A stretch of DNA of 64,000 nucleotides from Bacteroidota bacterium. GTDB taxonomy: Bacteria > Bacteroidota > Bacteroidia > Bacteroidales > JAAUTT01. Each line of letters starts with the position of its first letter. Position 1 is the first letter of the stretch. The translations under genes and the position numbers were made by a program. The stretch covers positions 1 to 64,000 of the forward strand of contig JAJYAG010000014.1 of the NCBI GenBank assembly GCA_021779665.1. Direction: 5' to 3'. Shown piece after piece: positions 25,492 through 33,599 of this stretch. Under the pieces are notes generated by a model that saw nothing but the letters and a program-made list of their open reading frames with translations, searched no databases and was not told where the DNA came from.

Positions 25492-26445
25492 ATGGAACTG
25501 AACACGACGGTTCAAGTTGCATTTAACGATCTCTCGCGCATCGGGTTCGATTTGTTTATCGCATCGAGCGGCTACGAAACAAGAAGTATATTTCTTGCTC
25601 AGGGAATTTCTAACCTGAAGATCAAAAGAAAAGTTGTTTTGGCTTTTTGCGAGCGAATTACAGAGATCAGCCGTCCTTTCAACGATCAGGTTTTTTCACA
25701 GCTGAATTTCGAATTTGTAAATACTTCGGAGAAAAGTACAAAAGAAATACATCAGGTATTGGAGCAAACTTGTTCCAATCCGGATAAGCCTGATTTAAAT
25801 ATTCTGATCGATTATTCAAGTATGCCCAAGCTTTGGTATGATGCTGTTATCAGTTTTTTTTCAGAAAAGGAAACAGAATATCATAACATAAATGTTTGGT
25901 TTTCATATACTCCATCAGAGTATTCGGCTGCCATTAATAGTATTTCCAATAAATACATCGAATCTGAAATTCCATCGCACTTAACCTCCAAGCCAAAGGC
26001 TCTGATCATTGGTTTGGGATATGAAAAAGGACGTGCAAAGGAATTGGCTGCAAAGCTGAATGCCCAGGTTACTTATTCGTTTTATTCCGATCCGGCTGTT
26101 GACCCGCGTTTTGTACTTGAGCTTCTCGAAAATAATAAGGATATTTTAATGAAACTCGATTCGGAGAAGATAATTAAATATCCTATATACGATTTGAATT
26201 ATATCAATTTATCACTTACACAGCTTTGTGTAAAACTAAGATTGACACATCAGATTGTTTTGGCTCCCATTGGACCTAAACCGTTTACGCTGATGTGCTT
26301 TTTGCTGAATGCCAGGTATCCCGATATTAAGATATGGCGTTTTGCTTCGGAGGTTCCAAAAGAAGTTTACGACCGCAAACCTTTTGGCCAGTTTTTAATT
26401 TATAAAGTACACTTTACATCGGACAACACCGATTACGACGATTGA
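25492..26445 (+). CDS. unrecognised two-domain protein
   Basis: A 317-residue cytoplasmic protein that I cannot place in a characterised family. The N-terminal half has alternating strand/helix signs with FIASSGYETRS (residues 23-32) and LIDYSSMPK (105-113). The C-terminal half starts KALIIGLGYEKGRA (169-182) and contains VLAPIGPKPFTLMCFLL (256-272), so it looks like two linked Rossmann-like domains. The conserved-looking loops (SGYETRS, DYSSM, PIGPKP) suggest ligand or nucleic-acid binding. The next gene starts 2 bases after its stop, so the two are surely cotranscribed. Confidence 0.75.
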   Translation: MELNTTVQVAFNDLSRIGFDLFIASSGYETRSIFLAQGISNLKIKRKVVLAFCERITEISRPFNDQVFSQLNFEFVNTSEKSTKEIHQVLEQTCSNPDKPDLNILIDYSSMPKLWYDAVISFFSEKETEYHNINVWFSYTPSEYSAAINSISNKYIESEIPSHLTSKPKALIIGLGYEKGRAKELAAKLNAQVTYSFYSDPAVDPRFVLELLENNKDILMKLDSEKIIKYPIYDLNYINLSLTQLCVKLRLTHQIVLAPIGPKPFTLMCFLLNARYPDIKIWRFASEVPKEVYDRKPFGQFLIYKVHFTSDNTDYDD

Positions 26446-26447
26446 TT

Positions 26448-27398
26448 ATGAACAGAATCTGTGATCTTTTTGAAATAAAATACCCCATTATTCAGGGAGG
26501 AATGGTTTGGTGCAGTGGCTGGAGGTTAGCTTCGGCTGTGAGCAATGCCGGAGGTTTGGGCCTGATAGGCGCAGGAAGCATGTATCCGGAGGTTTTACGC
26601 GAGCATATTCAAAAGTGTAAAGCTGCTACCGATAAGCCTTTCGGCGTAAATGTACCCTTACTTTATCCTGAAATCGATAAATTAATGAATATTATTGCCG
26701 AAGAGAACGTAAAAATCGTTTTCACTTCGGCTGGCAGTCCGGCTAAATGGACTCCATTTCTGAAAAAGCGGGGAATTAAAGTGGCTCATGTGGTTTCGAA
26801 TACAAAATTTGCCGTAAAATGCGCCGAAGTGGGTGTTGATGCTATTGTTGCCGAAGGTTTTGAAGCCGGAGGGCACAATGGTCGGGAAGAGACCACAACC
26901 ATGGTGCTTATACCACATGTGCGCAGTGTTGTATCTATCCCGTTGATTGCTGCCGGTGGTATTGGGTCGGGCGAGGCCATGATGGCTGCCATGAGTCTGG
27001 GAGCTGAAGGAGTCCAGATGGGATCACGCTTTGCAATTACCCGGGAATCATCCGCTCACGAAAATTTTAAGAACATGGTGTTAGGCATATCCGAAGGCGG
27101 TACCATGCTAACTTTAAAACAACTGGCTCCGGTTCGTCTGGTGAAAAATAAATTCTTCGAACAGGTTCAGGAGGCACAACTCAAAGGCGCTTCGGTTGAC
27201 GATCTGAGAATAATGCTTGGGCGTGGCCGTGCCAAAAAAGGAATGTTTGAAGGCGATCTGGACGAAGGCGAACTTGAAATAGGACAGGTCTCAGCTATGA
27301 TTTCTCAGCTACAGACTGTTAATGAGGTGATGCAGCAAATTATCAGGGAATACAATCAAAAGCTTCAACAAATTAGGGATACGTTTTCTCAATTTTAG
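26448..27398 (+). CDS. nitronate monooxygenase / enoyl-reductase-like flavoprotein
   Basis: A 316-residue FMN-binding TIM-barrel protein of the 2-nitropropane dioxygenase/FabK family. Landmarks are YPIIQGGMVWCSGWRLASAVSNAGGLGLIGAGSM, IVAEGFEAGGHNGREETTTMVLIP (with the conserved His) and PLIAAGGIGSGEAMMAAMSLGAEGVQMGSRF. It may oxidise nitronates or reduce an enoyl thioester; the sequence does not decide. I chose ATG 26448, two bases after the previous stop, over an overlapping TTG. Confidence 0.88.
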   Translation: MNRICDLFEIKYPIIQGGMVWCSGWRLASAVSNAGGLGLIGAGSMYPEVLREHIQKCKAATDKPFGVNVPLLYPEIDKLMNIIAEENVKIVFTSAGSPAKWTPFLKKRGIKVAHVVSNTKFAVKCAEVGVDAIVAEGFEAGGHNGREETTTMVLIPHVRSVVSIPLIAAGGIGSGEAMMAAMSLGAEGVQMGSRFAITRESSAHENFKNMVLGISEGGTMLTLKQLAPVRLVKNKFFEQVQEAQLKGASVDDLRIMLGRGRAKKGMFEGDLDEGELEIGQVSAMISQLQTVNEVMQQIIREYNQKLQQIRDTFSQF

Positions 27399-27462
27399 CC
27401 TTTGTTATTTGGACTTCTGACAAAAATCATGTAGGTTTGAAGACACCATAATCTGAGTTAAC

Positions 27463-28539
27463 ATGGATTCTGCAGCTATCCTTACAATTAAACCCGAATA
27501 CATTCAGACCAAGATCGGGTTATACCAATCGGGTAATTTATGCTATCTGAAAAACATTATTCACCCTTTCGAAATACTGCAGTCGTTTCAGGTAAATACG
27601 GATCAGTATTTATTCAGAACCGATGCTGTGATGGAAGAATTGAAGAACTCGGGGGTTAACATATCGAGTATTCAGGTTGTTATGGCTCGTGGTGGCCTTA
27701 TAAAACCCATTGCATCCGGTATTTATGAAGTGAATGAAGCCATGATGCACGACCTGAGAAACAGTCCGGTAGGACGACACTCCGTAAACATTGGAGGGTT
27801 AATTGCTAACGAAATCACAAAGCGCATTCCCGGATCTAAAGCATACATTGCTGATCCGGCAGTAGTTGACGAACTCGACGATATTGCCCGTTATACCGGT
27901 TTGCCAAGCATTAAGCGCAGGTCCATTTTCCATGCGTTAAATCATAAATATATTGCCCGCACATTTGCATCTTCGCAACAGAAGAAATACGAAGACCTGA
28001 ACCTGATCGTAGCCCATCTGGGCGATGGTATCTCCATCGGCGCGCATAAAAAAGGCAAAGTTGTGGATGTAAATCAGGCTTTCGACGGCGAAGGCCCCTT
28101 TTCTTTAGAGCGCGCGGGGACGCTGCCGGTGGGCGAACTTGTAAGAATGTGTTATTCGGGAAGATTCTCCGAAGAACAGATGATGGCTAAAGTGCGCTAC
28201 GAGGGTGGCATGTATGCATATCTTGGTACCAGCAGCTATTATGAGCTTGAGAAAGCAGAGCAAAATCAGAACGAGATGGTGCTCAAAATTTTTGAAGCGA
28301 TGGCTTATCAGGTTTCAAAATATATTGGCAGCATGAATATGGTATTTATTGAGCCTGTTGATGCTATATTAGTTACAGGAATGCTGGCAAACAACAAATG
28401 GTTTGTCAACAAAATTCTGGAACGGGTGAAAAAAATTGCTCCCGTGCATCTTTTCCCCGGTGAGGATGTTCTGGATGCTTTAGCCATGAATGGCTTAAGA
28501 ATTTTGAACAAGGAAGCTGAAATAAAGAAGTATCTTTGA
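27463..28539 (+). CDS. butyrate kinase family protein, divergent phosphate loop
   Basis: A 358-residue acetate/butyrate-kinase-like protein. Many butyrate-kinase blocks are present: VMARGGLIKPIASGIYEVNEAMM, YIADPAVVDELDDIARYTGLP, SIFHALNHKYIARTFA, LIVAHLGDGISIGAH, NQAFDGEGPFSLERAGTLP, and PGEDVLDALAMNGLRIL. The N-terminal phosphate loop is changed: relatives read INPGSTSTK, this one reads IKPEYIQTK (residues 9-17), and TGGxA is TGMLA. It may be a specialised or weakened paralogue, so no gene symbol is given. It follows the nitronate monooxygenase gene after 64 bases. Confidence 0.85.
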   Translation: MDSAAILTIKPEYIQTKIGLYQSGNLCYLKNIIHPFEILQSFQVNTDQYLFRTDAVMEELKNSGVNISSIQVVMARGGLIKPIASGIYEVNEAMMHDLRNSPVGRHSVNIGGLIANEITKRIPGSKAYIADPAVVDELDDIARYTGLPSIKRRSIFHALNHKYIARTFASSQQKKYEDLNLIVAHLGDGISIGAHKKGKVVDVNQAFDGEGPFSLERAGTLPVGELVRMCYSGRFSEEQMMAKVRYEGGMYAYLGTSSYYELEKAEQNQNEMVLKIFEAMAYQVSKYIGSMNMVFIEPVDAILVTGMLANNKWFVNKILERVKKIAPVHLFPGEDVLDALAMNGLRILNKEAEIKKYL

Positions 28540-28613
28540 TGTGTTGATTGTTAAGGGTGTCGGTCTGAGAGTTGAATTACTTAAAACAGCCGATTAGGAT
28601 GGAATTAAAATAG

Positions 28614-28768
28614 AGCTGTGGTCTGAGGTCACTGGTCTGTCGACTTTCCTGTGTATTGGCCATGGACTATAGTCTATCGGCTATGGACTGTTGGCTCTTT
28701 CAGTACTGGCTGTGGTCCGAGGACTTTGGTCAGTTGACTTTCCAGTTTCATGGACTGACTTACGACTT
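28614..28768. repeat. degenerate period-7 repeat block
   Basis: About 22 heptamers run through the gap between the butyrate kinase and phosphofructokinase genes, for example GTCTGAG, GTCACTG, GTCTGTC, GACTTTC and later GGCCATG, GACTATA, GTCTATC, GGCTATG, GACTGTT. They share a G-N-C start and keep phase over long stretches. No reading frame or hairpin explains them. Confidence 0.75.
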
Positions 28769-28832
28769 AATTTGTTATTAATTGTTTAAGAATGATAATT
28801 CTGTTTGCATTAAACAGATAGCATATATTTTT

Positions 28833-30158
28833 ATGAATCACGAAAGTTTTGAAGTTAAAGTTTTAGGCAAGGGTACAGTAACATCGCCATTTAAAAAATC
28901 CATACTGGATAACAATATGGCATATGAGTTTATCCGCGATACCGACAGGGTACTTTACGATACATCACTCGAAAATTTTATTAATTGTCAGAAAACTGGT
29001 GAACAGCCTGTTTCGTTTGAAAAGGCCGGACCACGGGATGTTTTGTTTTTTGAGCCGGCCAAAACAAAAGTGGCTATAGTTACATGTGGTGGACTCTGTC
29101 CTGGTTTGAACAATGTAATCAGGAGTCTCGTGAACCATCTGCATTATCGTTACAATGTGCGTCGTGTAGTCGGTATTCAGTATGGATACGAAGGGTTTAT
29201 TTCCAAATACAACCATCCGGTTATCGACCTTACCCCCGAAATGGTGGATGCAATTCACCTTACAGGCGGAACCATACTAGGTTCGTCCCGGGGAAACCAG
29301 GATGTTTCGCAAATTGTGGATACTCTGGAAATCCTTAATATCAATATTCTTTTCTGCATTGGTGGCGATGGTACCCTCAGGGGCGCTCATGCCATTCACG
29401 AGGAAATTTCCTCGCGAAACCTTAAGATTGCTATTGCCGGGATTCCTAAAACCATAGACAACGATATTAACCTTATCGAAAAATCTTTTGGTTTCGAAAC
29501 AGCTTTTTCAATTGCCAACGATATTATCCGTTCAGCTCATAACGAGGCCATTGGCGCTTACAATGGTATCGCGCTGTTGAAGCTGATGGGAAGAGATTCC
29601 GGGTTTATCGCCGCTCACGCTGCGCTGTCGATCCAGGAAGTTAATTTTGTGCTTATACCCGAAATGTCGTTCGATCTTCATGGAGAAAATGGCTTTCTGG
29701 AAGTTCTGAAGCGCAGGCTTGAATCGCGTCACCATGCCCTAATTGTAGTCGCCGAAGGTGCCGGTCAGGAGTTCTTTAAGGATGAACCCAAAGAACTGGA
29801 TGCCTCGGGAAATACTAAGAACAAGGATATTGGTATTTATCTGAAAGATGAGATTACCAAAAAATTCAAGTCGGAGAACTTTCCGTTTACCTTAAGATAC
29901 ATCGATCCGAGTTATATCATCCGCAGCGCTCCGGCTAATGCCAACGACAGTAAATTCTGCAGTCTGCTTGCACAAAATGCTGTACATGCCGCAATGGCAG
30001 GGAAAACCGATTTTGTGGTAGGTAACTGGAATAACCAGTTTACGCTTTTGCCTATACCGGTTGCAGTCTCCAGCCGCAAAAAGATTGACGTTGAAGATGA
30101 ATTGTGGTGGAACATTCTGGAAGCCACAGGGCAGCCAATTTCGATGAAGAATTCATAA
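28833..30158 (+). CDS. 6-phosphofructokinase (long bacterial/plant-like type)
   Basis: A 441-residue phosphofructokinase from ATG 28833. It phosphorylates fructose 6-phosphate in glycolysis. Landmarks are VTCGGLCPGLNNVIRSL, GGTILGSSRGNQD, CIGGDGTLRGAHAI, GIPKTIDNDI, GRDSGFIAAHAAL and ALIVVAEGAGQ. GGDGT is the ATP-type residue pattern (PPi enzymes have GGDDS), while PKTIDND is shared with PPi and plant-type enzymes. I predict ATP use but cannot exclude PPi. Confidence 0.92.
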   Translation: MNHESFEVKVLGKGTVTSPFKKSILDNNMAYEFIRDTDRVLYDTSLENFINCQKTGEQPVSFEKAGPRDVLFFEPAKTKVAIVTCGGLCPGLNNVIRSLVNHLHYRYNVRRVVGIQYGYEGFISKYNHPVIDLTPEMVDAIHLTGGTILGSSRGNQDVSQIVDTLEILNINILFCIGGDGTLRGAHAIHEEISSRNLKIAIAGIPKTIDNDINLIEKSFGFETAFSIANDIIRSAHNEAIGAYNGIALLKLMGRDSGFIAAHAALSIQEVNFVLIPEMSFDLHGENGFLEVLKRRLESRHHALIVVAEGAGQEFFKDEPKELDASGNTKNKDIGIYLKDEITKKFKSENFPFTLRYIDPSYIIRSAPANANDSKFCSLLAQNAVHAAMAGKTDFVVGNWNNQFTLLPIPVAVSSRKKIDVEDELWWNILEATGQPISMKNS

Positions 30159-30193
30159 GTTTATATTTTACCACCAAATTGAGATTTGCTTTT

Positions 30194-30246
30194 CAAATTT
30201 TGTGGCCTTAAATTCTTAATATCAGAATTTTAGGCCATAAAATTTG
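30194..30246. repeat. 23-bp imperfect inverted repeat
   Basis: Left arm 30194-30216 and right arm 30224-30246 are complementary except for two positions, with a 7-nt loop (TAATATC). It follows the phosphofructokinase stop by 36 bases. There is no long T tract, so it is a weak terminator candidate; a REP or cruciform element is equally possible. The rest of the 30159-30473 gap is AT-rich and shows nothing else I can name. Confidence 0.6.
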
Positions 30247-30473
30247 AGAGATGGTATATTCCTTTTAACCACAAGGTAATTAATCATTTTTCTTTTATCC
30301 CTTCTTCTTGTTTAACTGAATCATAATTGTTTATTATTTTTAGGTTAACCTATTGACATCATTTTTTTTGCGTCGTAAATTGCAGCTTATAAAGTCCAAC
30401 TCTTTACTTAAATCTTTGCTTGAATTTTAGTTTCCCAAAATCGTTATGTGTAATCATTTTAAACATTAAATCC

Positions 30474-32852
30474 ATGAAAACAATCAAACTTGCCGACATT
30501 ATGAGTTGTCTGGCGCTCATTCTTTTTTCTGGTTTGTCGGGCATTTATGCCCAAACCCAGTCTCCTTACAACGGAACACCCCGAACTATCCCAGGCATTA
30601 TTGAGGCCGAAGATTTTGATGAAGGGGGAGAAGGTGTGGCTTATCATGATGTGACCCAGGCTAATGAAGGCTGGTACAGAACATCCGAAAGTGTTGATAT
30701 TAAATCCTACTATTGTGGTTATGACAATTCTGTTACCTCTGTAGGCTGGTTCAAAAATGGGGAATGGATGGAATATACCGTAGATGTTGAACCGGGAACC
30801 TACAATGTCAGTGTAAGGGTGGGGGCATCAACATCCGGGAAGAAGTTAAAAGCATATCTGGATAACCAACTGATTGCAACTTTCAACATTCCAAAAACAG
30901 GTCTGGAAAGTAAAGTGGAAAACATTCATTATTATATCTTCCAAACCGTTACCATAAAAAATGTTGTTCTTTCAGGAGGTACAGCCAAAATATTGCGAAT
31001 AGAAAATGTGAATAACGATTTTGACATTGACTGGATTGAATTCGAACCTGTGGGAACCATTAAAAATCAATATCCAAACAATGGAGTTCCTGCAACTATC
31101 CCCGGAACCATTCAGGCTGAGGATTTTGATAATGGTGGCGAAGGAATATCCTATCACGATGTTTCTCCAATTAATGAAGGAGGTTGTGAGTATAGGGCGA
31201 GCGAAAATGTTGATGTCAGGTTAGTTAATTATGGAGACGAGTTTGACAGGATTGGGTGGATTGGGAAGTTTAGAGATGGTGAATGGATGGAATATACTGT
31301 TAATGAAGATCCTGGCGTTTATGACATCAGCATCATGACAGGAGCAAAAACAGCCGGTAAACAACTGAAGGCTTATATCAACGACAGTCTTATCGCTACT
31401 TTCGATATTCCCAATACCGGAGGTTTTACAAACTGGCAGCTTACAACAATTAAAAACATTGCTCTTGCAGGAGGTACCGGCAAAATACTTAAACTTGAGA
31501 ATGTGAATGGCGATTTTAATCTGCAATGGATTAAATTCGAACGTTCGGGTGTTGTTAGAACTCAGACTCCATACGGAGGAACACCATGGAAAATCCCTGG
31601 TACCATTGAGGCCGAAGACTTTGATAACGGTGGAGAAGGAGTGGCTTACCACGATGTAACGCCTGATGGAGGCTGGTGGATCCGGACCGAAGAAGGTGTG
31701 GATATAATACGAAAAAATAATTATGATTATCTCTTCTTCGTTGGCTGGTTTAAAAACGGAGAATGGATGGAATACACAGTTGATACAGAGGCGGGTTCCT
31801 ATGATATCAGCATCAGTGTAGCAGCCGAAAAAGCAGGAAGACAGCTGAAAGCTTATCTTAACGATAGCCTGGTGGCTACATTCAATATTCCTAAAACGGG
31901 AAGTTATAAAAAGTATCAAACCGTTACGGTTAATAACATTTATCTCCCGGGTGGCACTGGTAAAGTTTTGAAACTTGAGAATGTTAATAATGATTTTGAT
32001 ATTGACTGGATCAAATTTGAACCCGTGAAAGCTCTTCCTGCAAGAACAATTCCAGGCACTATCCAGGCTGAAGACTTTGACCTTGGCGGTGAAGGAGTAG
32101 CTTATCACGACGTTACTCCTGGCAATGATATTGGTTGGTACCGGCCTTCGGAAGGAGTAGATATTGGGGTAGGTGGCGATGATTATTTCATTGGGTGGTT
32201 TAAAAACGGGGAATGGTTGAAATATACCGTTGATGTAGAGCCTGGTACATACGATATCAGTATCAGGGTGGCCGCAGCTGCCGCTGGTAAGCAGCTAAAA
32301 GCTTACCTGAACGACAATCTTATTGCAACTTTCGATATTCCAAACACTGGAAATTATAAGAATTATCAAACATTTACAATTAATAATATTGCTCTCTATG
32401 GAGGTCACGGACAAATATTAAAATTGGAGAACGTGAATAACGATTTTGACTTTGACTGGATAAATTTTACCAAAACCGGAAATAGTTTTATTCAAGGTTC
32501 AGAACAGGAAAATAGGGCTATTGATGTGGCGGAAAAATCCGAATTAAAAAGCGAATCAGTGCAAAGCAAAGCTGAGAGTATAGGAACAAAAGTTGCATCA
32601 TTATCGCAGAATGCCCCAAATCCTTTCAGACAAACAACTAAAATTGAGTACTACGTGCCTGAGGCAGTTCAGAATGCTGCTCTTAAAATTTACAGTATGG
32701 AAGGAACTCATGTTAAATCCATCCAATTGGTTAATAAAGGAAACGGGTATATTACGATTAACGATTCCGAACTGCAGCCGGGGGTCTATATTTATACTTT
32801 ATGGGTCGACGGTGTGGAAGCAGGCACAAAACGAATGATTCTGGTAAAATAG
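30474..32852 (+). CDS. T9SS-exported protein with four CBM6-like domains
   Basis: A 792-residue protein from ATG 30474 with a signal peptide (about residues 1-25). It has four tandem CBM6-like carbohydrate-binding domains, at roughly residues 36-191, 205-357, 371-515 and 523-665. Each opens with IPG-IEAEDFD-GGEGVAYHDV, contains GEWMEYTVDVE and ends FDIDWIKFE. A charged linker follows (about 670-705), then a type IX secretion sorting domain (about 713-792, NAPNPFRQTTKIEYYVPE ... GVYIYTLWVDG). No catalytic domain is present. The domains are close copies at DNA level, implying recent duplication. Confidence 0.93.
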   Translation: MKTIKLADIMSCLALILFSGLSGIYAQTQSPYNGTPRTIPGIIEAEDFDEGGEGVAYHDVTQANEGWYRTSESVDIKSYYCGYDNSVTSVGWFKNGEWMEYTVDVEPGTYNVSVRVGASTSGKKLKAYLDNQLIATFNIPKTGLESKVENIHYYIFQTVTIKNVVLSGGTAKILRIENVNNDFDIDWIEFEPVGTIKNQYPNNGVPATIPGTIQAEDFDNGGEGISYHDVSPINEGGCEYRASENVDVRLVNYGDEFDRIGWIGKFRDGEWMEYTVNEDPGVYDISIMTGAKTAGKQLKAYINDSLIATFDIPNTGGFTNWQLTTIKNIALAGGTGKILKLENVNGDFNLQWIKFERSGVVRTQTPYGGTPWKIPGTIEAEDFDNGGEGVAYHDVTPDGGWWIRTEEGVDIIRKNNYDYLFFVGWFKNGEWMEYTVDTEAGSYDISISVAAEKAGRQLKAYLNDSLVATFNIPKTGSYKKYQTVTVNNIYLPGGTGKVLKLENVNNDFDIDWIKFEPVKALPARTIPGTIQAEDFDLGGEGVAYHDVTPGNDIGWYRPSEGVDIGVGGDDYFIGWFKNGEWLKYTVDVEPGTYDISIRVAAAAAGKQLKAYLNDNLIATFDIPNTGNYKNYQTFTINNIALYGGHGQILKLENVNNDFDFDWINFTKTGNSFIQGSEQENRAIDVAEKSELKSESVQSKAESIGTKVASLSQNAPNPFRQTTKIEYYVPEAVQNAALKIYSMEGTHVKSIQLVNKGNGYITINDSELQPGVYIYTLWVDGVEAGTKRMILVK

Positions 32853-32942
32853 GACGTGAGAGAATGACCTGTCATTCTATAGATATTCTTAATGACTGAG
32901 GATAGAGGGAGGGAGTTGTCGTCCCTCTATCCTCAAACTTTA

Positions 32943-33476
32943 CTATTCCGTTGCGATGTCGAACCTGTGGTTCAGCGATATTAACATATCCCTTTCCGAA
33001 TTATACATCAGATCTGCTATCTGGTTGCCGGCTATACGGTATTCAACAGCAGCAATCTGTAAAAAAGATTGGTTATCAAATGTCAGAATAATTTCAAAAG
33101 GCATGTATTTCTTTTCTCCTGTCGGTTCAAAGTCCTCATCCAGTTCTTCATAGAAATTCCATAAAGCTTTTACATCGGTAACTGTTTTTCCTATCAACGA
33201 TTCAATTCCTGAAACCTCGCGTGCACCAAGACTTTTCATTTCAAAATCGTTGGGTATTTCTTCAGCTTTGCTGAGAAAAAGGTTGAAAAACTGTAATTCC
33301 CCTGCATATGCAAACGAAATGTAGCTATCGTCCATGCGGAATTGGACACCACCATCCACAATCCAGGTTTGATCCATATTGGGGGAGTAATATCTCAGAT
33401 CGTGATCAAAGAATTCTATATCATTCAGGGTTTTGTTCAGAAAGAGTGATTTCAGCAATTGATCGTGTTTTTCCAT
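32943..33476 (-). CDS. conserved-looking protein of unknown function
   Basis: A 177-residue soluble acidic protein without a signal peptide. It seems beta-rich (TWIVDGGVQFRMDDSYISFAYAGELQFFNLF, EKKYMPFEIILTFDNQSFLQIAAVEYRI). A middle segment, REVSGIESLIGKTVTDVKALWNFYEE, could be helical. I do not recognise the family. It is monocistronic, between the CBM protein and the citrate synthase terminator, with a candidate -7 element 51 bases upstream of the start. Confidence 0.68.
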   Translation of the reverse strand: MEKHDQLLKSLFLNKTLNDIEFFDHDLRYYSPNMDQTWIVDGGVQFRMDDSYISFAYAGELQFFNLFLSKAEEIPNDFEMKSLGAREVSGIESLIGKTVTDVKALWNFYEELDEDFEPTGEKKYMPFEIILTFDNQSFLQIAAVEYRIAGNQIADLMYNSERDMLISLNHRFDIATE

Positions 33477-33526
33477 AATTTTCTTGTAAATGCTCTCTAT
33501 TTAAGATGGCAGGTTTAAGTGATTTG

Positions 33527-33534
33527 CAAAAATA
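33527..33534 (-). promoter_or_regulatory. candidate -7 element
   Basis: The minus strand reads TATTTTTG (TAnnTTTG), 51 bases before the 33476 start. The -33 position is occupied by the neighbouring terminator hairpin, so the promoter is tentative. Confidence 0.3.
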
Positions 33535-33546
33535 GTATTTCAAACG

Positions 33547-33582
33547 AAAAAGCCTGCTGGAAAAACTCACAGCAGGCTTTTT
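33547..33582 (-). terminator. intrinsic terminator of citrate synthase
   Basis: A 13-bp perfect stem (AAAAAGCCTGCTG and complement) with a 10-nt loop, 18 bases after the citrate synthase stop. The U tract is formed by the A-rich arm read on the minus strand. Confidence 0.9.
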
Positions 33583-33599
33583 TATAAATTTCTTTGAAA

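Noticed and set aside
31221..32108. 295-codon open frame on the minus strand
   Set aside because: It is the shadow of the CBM6-like repeat protein; repeat DNA keeps it open by chance.
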